Of a stretch of 57,808 nt of DNA, positions 51,143 through 57,808 are shown piece by piece. Numbering within the stretch: the first letter of the stretch is position 1; each line of letters begins with the position of its first letter. The DNA comes from an uncultured Ectothiorhodospiraceae bacterium (GTDB lineage: Bacteria; Pseudomonadota; Gammaproteobacteria; UBA9214), in NCBI GenBank assembly GCA_947259415.1, contig CAMYMI010000015.1, positions 1-57,808 of the forward strand, in the 5' to 3' direction. The notes below the pieces were generated by a model. It was not told where the DNA came from. It did no database searches and worked only from the letters and a program-made list of their open reading frames with translations. The position numbers and the translations under genes are program-made.

Positions 51143-51693
51143 GTGCGTCGTCTCGTCTGGTGTCTGCTGGGTGTGCCCCTGGCCGCCCTGGCCGGCGAGA
51201 TCCTCGATTCATCCGCGAACCTGGATGATGGTGTCTACACGCTGACATTGACAGCCCGGATCGATGCGCCGCCGGCGATCGTGCAGCAGCTGATCACTGA
51301 CTACGACCGGCTCAGCGAGATCAATTCTTCGCTGACAGAGAGTCGTGTGGTAATGGAACACAGCCCGGTAAAGCACCGGGTCCATACCGTCATCCAGGCC
51401 TGCATCCTGTTTTTCTGCCGCAGCGTCACCCAGGTGCAGGACATCACCCGGGACACTAACGGGCATATCGAGGCCCTCATCCTGCCGGCGCTGAGTGACT
51501 TCCGGCAGGGTTCCGCGCGCTGGGACCTGGATGCAACGGGTAACGGGACCACCATGCACTTCAGCACGAGCCTGGAACCTTCATTCTGGGTGCCACCGCT
51601 GATCGGTCCCTGGCTGTTCGAGCACCAGTTGATCAGGGAAGTCAGGGAAAGCACCGCGATCATGGAGTCGCGTGCCCGGGAGGCAGGCGCACC

Positions 51694-51697
<4 letters not shown>
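51143..51697 (+). CDS. Exported SRPBCC-fold (START-like) protein
   Basis: 184 residues from a GTG 11 bases after asmA. A short signal peptide ('LVWCLLGVPLAALAG') precedes a single SRPBCC domain ('LTARIDAPPAIVQQLITDYDRLSEINSSL', 'VIQACILFFCRSVTQVQDI', 'SARWDLDATGNGTTMHFS'). Such domains bind lipids or other hydrophobic ligands. Link to the neighbouring AsmA protein is plausible. Its stop overlaps the mutY start (GTGA). Confidence 0.86.
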
Positions 51698-52749
<1,052 letters not shown>

Positions 52750-52762
52750 ATGAGGAAGTGGT

Positions 52763-53038
52763 ATGACTCGAATGGTGCAGTGCGTGAAGCTGGGTAAACA
52801 GGCCGAGGGGCTGGATGCGCCGACCTATCCCGGTGAACTGGGGCAGCGGATTTTCGAAAACGTCTCCAAGGAGGCCTGGCAGCAGTGGCTGCGCCACCAG
52901 ACCATGCTTATCAACGAGCACCGGATCTCACCGATCGATCCCAAGGCGCGCAAGTTCCTCGAAGAGGAAATGGAGAAATTCTTTTTCGGTGGCGGCTCGG
53001 AACTCCCCGGTGGATTTGTTGCGCCGGACAAGTCCTAG
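52763..53038 (+). CDS. yggX: Oxidative damage protection / Fe(II)-trafficking protein YggX
   Basis: 91 residues. The family opening '[18 protein letters not shown]' with the conserved Cys7, and '[32 protein letters not shown]' type body (here 'TYPGELG') identify it. It protects Fe-S enzymes and supports MutY, whose gene is 13 bases upstream. The C-terminal '[16 protein letters not shown]' is slightly longer than usual. Confidence 0.96.
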   Translation: MTRMVQCVKLGKQAEGLDAPTYPGELGQRIFENVSKEAWQQWLRHQTMLINEHRISPIDPKARKFLEEEMEKFFFGGGSELPGGFVAPDKS

Positions 53039-53214
53039 CTATAGAGGAGAGATTCCTTTCTCTGTAAGATGATTAGGCATCCCAGGGCATTTAGGGAGCT
53101 GATCTTTCCTGCCATGTGATTCCAGTGCCCGGACCCATTGCAAGCCTGGTCGCTTGTTGTTTGACCATTTTGAAAAACAATGTTGTTTTAACTTTCCTAC
53201 AGCAGGCGGTTTAA

Positions 53215-54093
53215 ATGAAAGGTATTATCCTCGCCGGCGGCAGCGGTACGCGTCTTTATCCACTGACGCTCGCGGTCAGCAAGCAGCTTATGCCGGTGTA
53301 TGACAAGCCGCTGATCTATTACCCCTTGTCCACCCTGATGCTGGCAGGCATTCGGGAAATACTGGTCATTTCGACGCCCCAGGACCTGCCCAATTTCCGC
53401 CATCTGCTGGGTGACGGCAGCCAGTTCGGTCTGGATCTGCACTATGCAGAACAGGCTACACCGGGCGGGCTTGCCGAGGCCTTCATCATTGGCCGAGAAT
53501 TCATCGGTGGCCAGCCGTCCTGCCTGATCCTGGGTGACAACATCTTCTATGGTCACGGTCTGGCCAGGTTGCTGCAGCAGGCGGCTGCACTGACCCGGGG
53601 TGCAACGGTGTTCGCCTACCGGGTGCGCGAGCCGGAGCGCTATGGGGTGGTGGAGTTCAACCCGGATGGCCAGGTGTTGAGCATTGAGGAGAAACCGGCC
53701 CGTCCGCGGTCGAAATACGCTATCACTGGCCTGTATTTCTACGACCCGCAGGTGGTTGATATCGCAGCCGGCCTGACACCATCCGCGCGCGGTGAACTCG
53801 AAATAACCGATGTCAACCGGGCCTATCTCGAACAGAATACCCTGAACGTCGAAGTGCTCGGGCGAGGTGCCGCGTGGCTGGATACCGGCACACACGAGTC
53901 ACTATTGCAGGCCTCGAACTATATCGAGGCCATCGAGCAGCGCCAGGGACTGAAGGTGTCATGCGTGGAGGAAATCGCCTACCGTATGGGTTATATCTCG
54001 GCTGCCCAGCTCAAACAGCTGGCCAAACCGTTGAGCAGCAGTGGCTATGGCCAGTACCTGCTGGACCTCCTCGACGAAGATTTATCACGCTAA
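53215..54093 (+). CDS. rmlA: Glucose-1-phosphate thymidylyltransferase
   Basis: First enzyme of dTDP-L-rhamnose synthesis. 292 residues. '[16 protein letters not shown]', '[26 protein letters not shown]', '[10 protein letters not shown]'-like '[10 protein letters not shown]', and '[12 protein letters not shown]...EEKP' are standard. First gene of the rmlA-C-D-B operon. It ends in TAATG overlapping rmlC. Confidence 0.97.
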   Translation: MKGIILAGGSGTRLYPLTLAVSKQLMPVYDKPLIYYPLSTLMLAGIREILVISTPQDLPNFRHLLGDGSQFGLDLHYAEQATPGGLAEAFIIGREFIGGQPSCLILGDNIFYGHGLARLLQQAAALTRGATVFAYRVREPERYGVVEFNPDGQVLSIEEKPARPRSKYAITGLYFYDPQVVDIAAGLTPSARGELEITDVNRAYLEQNTLNVEVLGRGAAWLDTGTHESLLQASNYIEAIEQRQGLKVSCVEEIAYRMGYISAAQLKQLAKPLSSSGYGQYLLDLLDEDLSR

Positions 54094-54650
54094 TGAAAGT
54101 TATTCCCTCGGACCATCCGGAGGTGCTGATCATCGAGCCGGATGTCTTCCCGGATGCACGCGGCTTCTTCATGGAATCGTTTCATGCAGCAAAGTACCGG
54201 GCGCAGGGCCTGCCCGAGACCTTTGTTCAGGATAACCACTCGCGTTCAAGCCGAGGGGTGTTGCGTGGGCTGCATTACCAGCTCGAACATCCACAGGGGA
54301 AACTGGTGTGGGTGGTGACCGGTGAGGTCTTCGATGTGGCTGTGGACATTCGCAGGGGCTCCCCGTTTTTCGGTCAGTGGACCGGGGCGGTGCTGTCGGA
54401 AGAGAACCAGCTGCGGATGTACATCCCTCCGGGTTTTGCCCATGGCTTCTGTACCCTGAGTGAACAGGCCGACTTCCTCTACAAGTGCACCGACTTTTAT
54501 GCGCCGAACGATGAATACGGTATTGCCTGGGATGATCCGGCGATCGGTATCCAGTGGCCGGCACTGGAGTATGCATTATCCGAGAGGGATCTGTGCAACC
54601 CGGTGCTGAGCGAAGCGGGTGCGCATCTGCCGCAATACCGGGTCGACTGA
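54093..54650 (+). CDS. rmlC: dTDP-4-dehydrorhamnose 3,5-epimerase
   Basis: 185 residues from the ATG that overlaps the rmlA stop. An open frame reaching 53874 is a shadow of rmlA. Cupin fold with 'DARGFFMESFHAAKY', 'FVQDNHSRSSRGVLRGLHYQ' (catalytic His in GLHYQ), and 'PPGFAHGFCTLSE'. The stop overlaps the rmlD start (TGATG). Confidence 0.97.
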   Translation: MKVIPSDHPEVLIIEPDVFPDARGFFMESFHAAKYRAQGLPETFVQDNHSRSSRGVLRGLHYQLEHPQGKLVWVVTGEVFDVAVDIRRGSPFFGQWTGAVLSEENQLRMYIPPGFAHGFCTLSEQADFLYKCTDFYAPNDEYGIAWDDPAIGIQWPALEYALSERDLCNPVLSEAGAHLPQYRVD

Positions 54651-55528
54651 TGCGGGTACTGGTGACCGGTGGAAACGGCCAGCTGGGTACCGAGGTCGTC
54701 AGGGAATTTAACCGTCTCGGCCACGAGGTCCTGGCGCCGCTTCCCGAGGAGCTGGATTTTCTCGATCCAGACACCCTTGCAGCCAAGGCAACTACCCTGC
54801 AGGTCGACTGGGTGGTGAATTGTGCCGCCTACACCCACGTGGACCGTGCCGAGAGCGAACCCGAACAAGCCTTTACCATCAACCGTGACAGTGCCGGCAG
54901 TTTGGCCTCAGTTGCGGCAGAAACCGGTGGCCGCCTATTGCATGTATCGACCGATTTCGTTTTTGACGGGAAGCAGTCCCGGCCGTACCGTGAGGATGAC
55001 GAACCCGCTCCACTGAGTGTCTACGGGCACAGCAAATGGGAAGGCGACAAGGCCGTGCTGGCCGCCTTGCCGGCGGCCATTATCCTGCGCACGGCCTGGG
55101 TGTACGGTGTATACGGCCAAAACTTTGTCAAAACCATGTTACGACTCGCTGGAGAAGGTAAACCGCTGCGGGTGGTGGATGACCAGATCGGTACGCCTAC
55201 CTGGACGGCCGACATCGTGCAGGCGATGGTGGCGCTGGTTGAAGCCGATGCATCCGGGTTGTTTCATTACACCAGTGCGGGTGAGACCTCATGGTGCGGA
55301 TTTGCGCGCGCTATTCTGGCGGAAGCGATACAGCTCGGTTTTGAGATAAAGACCCGGTCGGTCGAGGCAATACCGACGTCCGAGTACCCCCTGCCGGCAA
55401 CGAGGCCGCACTATTCCGTGCTAGATACCCGCAAGATCCAACCTTATCTGGCATCACCCATCCCGCCGTGGCGTGATAGCCTCATCAAGATGCTGAAGGA
55501 GTTACAGGCATGCGCAGATTGCTGGTAA
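54650..55528 (+). CDS. rmlD: dTDP-4-dehydrorhamnose reductase
   Basis: 292 residues. Rossmann motif 'VTGGNGQLGTEV', 'CAAYTHVDRAE' and 'YRE..P..PLSVYGHSKWEGD' with the catalytic Tyr-x3-Lys (YGHSK) identify RmlD. It makes dTDP-L-rhamnose with NAD(P)H. It overlaps rmlC by one base and rmlB by 19 bases. Confidence 0.97.
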   Translation: MRVLVTGGNGQLGTEVVREFNRLGHEVLAPLPEELDFLDPDTLAAKATTLQVDWVVNCAAYTHVDRAESEPEQAFTINRDSAGSLASVAAETGGRLLHVSTDFVFDGKQSRPYREDDEPAPLSVYGHSKWEGDKAVLAALPAAIILRTAWVYGVYGQNFVKTMLRLAGEGKPLRVVDDQIGTPTWTADIVQAMVALVEADASGLFHYTSAGETSWCGFARAILAEAIQLGFEIKTRSVEAIPTSEYPLPATRPHYSVLDTRKIQPYLASPIPPWRDSLIKMLKELQACADCW

Positions 55529-56568
55529 CAGGTGGTGCCGGTTTCATCGGTTCAAATTTTATTCGCTACTGGGTAAGCCGGTATCCGGATGACCGGGTCG
55601 TCAACCTCGATGCCCTGACCTATGCCGGTAATCTCGAAAACCTGAGCGATATCGAATCGGAAGCAGGCTATCGCTTTGTGCGCGGAGATATCACCGACCG
55701 TGTCACAGTTCGAGGCCTGCTGGAAGAAGAGGAGATCGATACCGTGGTCAATTTCGCGGCTGAATCCCACGTTGACCGTTCCATTCTGGGGCCCGATGCC
55801 TTTATCAGGACCAATGTGCAGGGCACCTTCACGCTGCTCGAGGCGACGAGGTCAGTGTGGAAGGATTTCTCAGCGGCACAGCGTTTCCTGCACGTATCCA
55901 CCGATGAGGTCTATGGCAGCCTGGCGCCCGATGAGGCACCGTTCACCGAAACGCACGGCTACGCGCCCAACAGTCCTTACTCGGCCTCGAAGGCGGCCTC
56001 GGACCACCTGGTGCGCGCCTACCACCAGACCTATGGCATGCCGGTAGTGACCACCAACTGCTCGAACAACTACGGCCCCTATCAGTTTCCCGAGAAACTG
56101 ATCCCGCTGGTGCTCCTGAACGCACTCGAGGGCAAGCCGATTCCGGTGTACGGTGATGGCATGAACGTGCGTGACTGGCTGTATGTCGAAGACCACTGCC
56201 GCGGCATCGAAGTCGTCATCAACGATGGCATAACCGGTCAGGTGTATAACATTGGTGGTGAAAACGAGTGGTATAACATCGATATCGTCAAGCTGATTTG
56301 CAACCGGCTCGATGAACTGCAGCCGGGTACGGCTCCGTACCGGGACCAGATCACCTTCGTCAAGGACCGGCCTGGCCACGATCGGCGTTATGCGATCGAT
56401 TCAGGAAAGATGCGCGATGAGCTGGGCTGGACGCCGGCGCATGATTTTGCATCCGGAATCGAACGGACTATTCGCTGGTATTTGGAGCACCGCGAATGGT
56501 GTGACCGGGTACGCAGCGGGGAATACCAGCACTATTATGAGCAACAGTACGGCCAACCAGCCGATTAG
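55510..56568 (+). CDS. rmlB: dTDP-glucose 4,6-dehydratase
   Basis: 352 residues. NAD-binding 'VTGGAGFIGSNFIRYW', active-site 'STDEVYGSL' and 'YSASKAASDHLVRAY' (Tyr-x3-Lys), and the RmlB-specific 'NCSNNYGPYQFPEKLIPL'. Last gene of the rhamnose operon. Order A-C-D-B differs from the common B-D-A-C order, though both occur. L-rhamnose would go into LPS or exopolysaccharide. Confidence 0.97.
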   Translation: MRRLLVTGGAGFIGSNFIRYWVSRYPDDRVVNLDALTYAGNLENLSDIESEAGYRFVRGDITDRVTVRGLLEEEEIDTVVNFAAESHVDRSILGPDAFIRTNVQGTFTLLEATRSVWKDFSAAQRFLHVSTDEVYGSLAPDEAPFTETHGYAPNSPYSASKAASDHLVRAYHQTYGMPVVTTNCSNNYGPYQFPEKLIPLVLLNALEGKPIPVYGDGMNVRDWLYVEDHCRGIEVVINDGITGQVYNIGGENEWYNIDIVKLICNRLDELQPGTAPYRDQITFVKDRPGHDRRYAIDSGKMRDELGWTPAHDFASGIERTIRWYLEHREWCDRVRSGEYQHYYEQQYGQPAD

Positions 56569-56650
56569 ACGTTAATTCTGTTGAAAATCAGGTGATAATC
56601 ACGTCCACCGCTTGACTCGCCGGAGGTCTGCCGGTTTAATACACAGCCCC

Positions 56651-56726
56651 GGCCAGGTAGCTCAGTTGGTAGAGCAGGGGACTGAAAATCCCCGTGTCGG
56701 CAGTTCGATTCTGTCCCTGGCCACCA
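56651..56726 (+). tRNA. tRNA-Phe (anticodon GAA)
   Basis: 76 bases including encoded CCA. Acceptor GGCCAGG / CCTGGCC, anticodon stem GGGGA / TCCCC with loop CTGAAAA (anticodon GAA), and T arm TTCGATT. The 3' end is next to an integrase gene, so this tRNA is a likely attachment site. Confidence 0.97.
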
Positions 56727-56771
56727 TATTTATCAACGAGATAAAAGTTTTCTTCTGTTAATCCCCGTGTC
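56687..56771 (+). repeat. 12-bp direct repeat shared by tRNA-Phe and the integrase leader
   Basis: AATCCCCGTGTC occurs inside tRNA-Phe (56687-56698, anticodon stem and variable loop) and again at 56760-56771, 33 bases after the tRNA. It may be an attachment-site or integrase-binding remnant. Confidence 0.55.
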
Positions 56772-56801
56772 ACTCGGTACACTTTCGGTACACCCGTACG
56801 G
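56772..56801 (+). promoter_or_regulatory. Short GGTACAC repeats before the integrase
   Basis: CGGTACAC is repeated 12 bases apart (from 56775 and 56787) and is followed by CCGTACGG, a perfect 8-bp palindrome (56794-56801). This is the place for integrase arm sites or a self-regulation site. Low certainty. Confidence 0.4.
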
Positions 56802-56809
56802 AAGACGAT

Positions 56810-57805
56810 GTGGCAGCGATCACCAAAACACCCTCGAACACCTGGAAGGCGATCATCCGCAAGCGCGGCTGGCCGACGACGATCAAGACGTTCCGCACCA
56901 AACGCGATGCTGAGGACTGGGCGCGCGGCACCGAGGACGAAATGGTGCGTGGTGTCTACATCAACCGCGCCGGCGCCGAGAAGCTGTTGCTGGAGAAGGC
57001 ACTGGACCGCTACCTAGCCGAAGTCTCCGCCAGCAAGCGGGAGAGCACGGCTTACGCGGAGAGCCACAAGGCGAAGGCACTGAAGAAGAAGTTCGGTGCC
57101 TACAGCCTGGCCGCCATCACCCCGGACCTGGTGGCCGAATACCGCGACGAGCGGCTGGCCGCCGGCAAGTCCGCCAGCACGGTGCGCCTCGAACTCTCCC
57201 TGCTCTCGCACCTGTTCACCATCGCCATCAAGGAATGGCGCGTGGGGCTGTTCTATAACCCAGTGGCCAACATCCGCAAGCCGGCACCGGCCAAGGGCCG
57301 TGACCGCCGCCTGAGCGCGGACGAGGAGAAGGCCCTGTTCAAGGCCTGCGACAAGCATTCCAATCCCATGCTCGGCTGGATTGCCCGCATTGCGCTCTAC
57401 ACCGGCATGCGCGCCGGCGAGATCAACCTCAGTGAAACAAAGAACGGCTCCCCCAGAACCGTCCCTTTGACCAAAAAAGCTGAAAATATTTTTCGCATGG
57501 CGCTAAGCAATCCGGTGCGCCCCTTCGACACCGATCTGATCTTCTTCGGCGAGCCCGGCCGTGACAAGGTGCGCCGGCCGTATGAATTCCGCCCCGCCTG
57601 GCACCGCACCCTGAAAGATGCCGGCATCAAGGGCCTGCGCTTCCATGACCTGCGCCACGAAGCGGTCTCGCGCCTGGTCGAGGCCGGCCTCGGTGACCAG
57701 GAGGTCGCCGCCATCTCCGGTCATAAGTCCATGCAGATGTTGAAGCGCTACACCCACTTGCGGGCGGAGGATCTGGTGGCGAGGCTGGATCAGGTGATGG
57801 GTTGA
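56810..57805 (+). CDS. Tyrosine recombinase / integrase, apparently internally deleted
   Basis: 331 residues from GTG (site GGAAG). N-terminal DUF-like arm-binding part, SAM-like core-binding domain (about 65-160) and catalytic domain with Arg in 'TGMRAGEI', 'ETKNGSPRTVPL' (Lys), 'HDLRHE' (His, Arg), 'SGHKS' (His) and the Tyr nucleophile in 'KRYTHL'. All six catalytic residues are present. However, the stretch that normally joins 'GMRAGEI' to 'TKNG' (about 17-20 residues with the L-x-W-x-D-hD pattern) is missing, so two beta strands seem lost. Adjacent to tRNA-Phe. The rest of any element lies outside the window. Confidence 0.88.
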   Translation: MAAITKTPSNTWKAIIRKRGWPTTIKTFRTKRDAEDWARGTEDEMVRGVYINRAGAEKLLLEKALDRYLAEVSASKRESTAYAESHKAKALKKKFGAYSLAAITPDLVAEYRDERLAAGKSASTVRLELSLLSHLFTIAIKEWRVGLFYNPVANIRKPAPAKGRDRRLSADEEKALFKACDKHSNPMLGWIARIALYTGMRAGEINLSETKNGSPRTVPLTKKAENIFRMALSNPVRPFDTDLIFFGEPGRDKVRRPYEFRPAWHRTLKDAGIKGLRFHDLRHEAVSRLVEAGLGDQEVAAISGHKSMQMLKRYTHLRAEDLVARLDQVMG

Positions 57806-57808
57806 TAT

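Overview
The window is a chromosomal segment of a gammaproteobacterium that most likely lives as a sulfur-oxidising chemolithoautotroph. Three kinds of gene point there: two secreted Gly/Tyr-rich sulfur-globule-type proteins (22125-22499 and 48070-48855), a Calvin-cycle phosphoribulokinase (34365-35243), and many periplasmic c-type cytochromes with their Ccm maturation genes and two exported DsrE-like proteins. The exact genus cannot be fixed from the sequence alone. Protein types are close to those of Chromatiales and related purple-sulfur lineages.

Layout. 1-2.8 kb: end of a cytochrome c maturation operon (ccmF-G-H-I). 2.8-6.6 kb, minus strand: a large multiheme cytochrome c broken by a frameshift, then a TPR lipoprotein and an exported protein. 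6.7-8 kb: a porin diverging from the cytochrome, with a Crp/Fnr-type palindrome between them. 8.3-21.3 kb: housekeeping and accessory genes (AmrS-type radical SAM enzyme, Hsp20, APC permease, CBS protein, kinase/ATPase fusion, patatin, HerA-like ATPase, PEP synthase). 21.3-24.2 kb: MlaC-like protein, first sulfur-globule protein, and a diheme-cytochrome/DUF302 fusion followed by a second DUF302 protein. 24.2-24.7 kb: an intergenic region that appears to encode an FNR-controlled small RNA on the minus strand. 24.7-34.2 kb: pdxH, a DUF6502/DUF5666 pair with a nearly leaderless promoter, cytochrome P460, tpm, cytochrome c, ctaA, a DsrE-like protein, glgC and two small proteins. 34.3-42.6 kb: phosphoribulokinase, SulP, trmB, thiG/thiS, an acyl-CoA ligase and a Tat-exported DsrE-like protein. 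42.8-47.4 kb: an AT-richer accessory islet with a nucleotidyltransferase, a PqqD-like protein, an HprK-like kinase and a small Tat-leader Cys/Gly peptide, ending near tRNA-Gly. 47.4-53 kb: a structured leader, a 29-residue membrane peptide, the second sulfur-globule protein, AsmA, an SRPBCC protein, mutY and yggX. 53.2-56.6 kb: the dTDP-rhamnose operon rmlA-C-D-B. 56.65-57.8 kb: tRNA-Phe with an adjacent tyrosine integrase, which looks internally deleted.

How it works together. Ccm proteins mature the cytochromes encoded here. The cytochromes, porin, DsrE-like proteins and sulfur-globule proteins fit periplasmic sulfur and electron metabolism feeding CO2 fixation. Three Crp/Fnr-type palindromes lie at the class II distance (about -41.5) from plausible -10 boxes: in front of the porin, in front of the diheme-cytochrome/DUF302 gene and in front of the candidate sRNA. 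This suggests a local redox regulon. The sRNA has an anti-Shine-Dalgarno stretch matching the leaders of phosphoribulokinase, its downstream small gene and cytochrome P460. All of these regulatory statements are inference from sequence.
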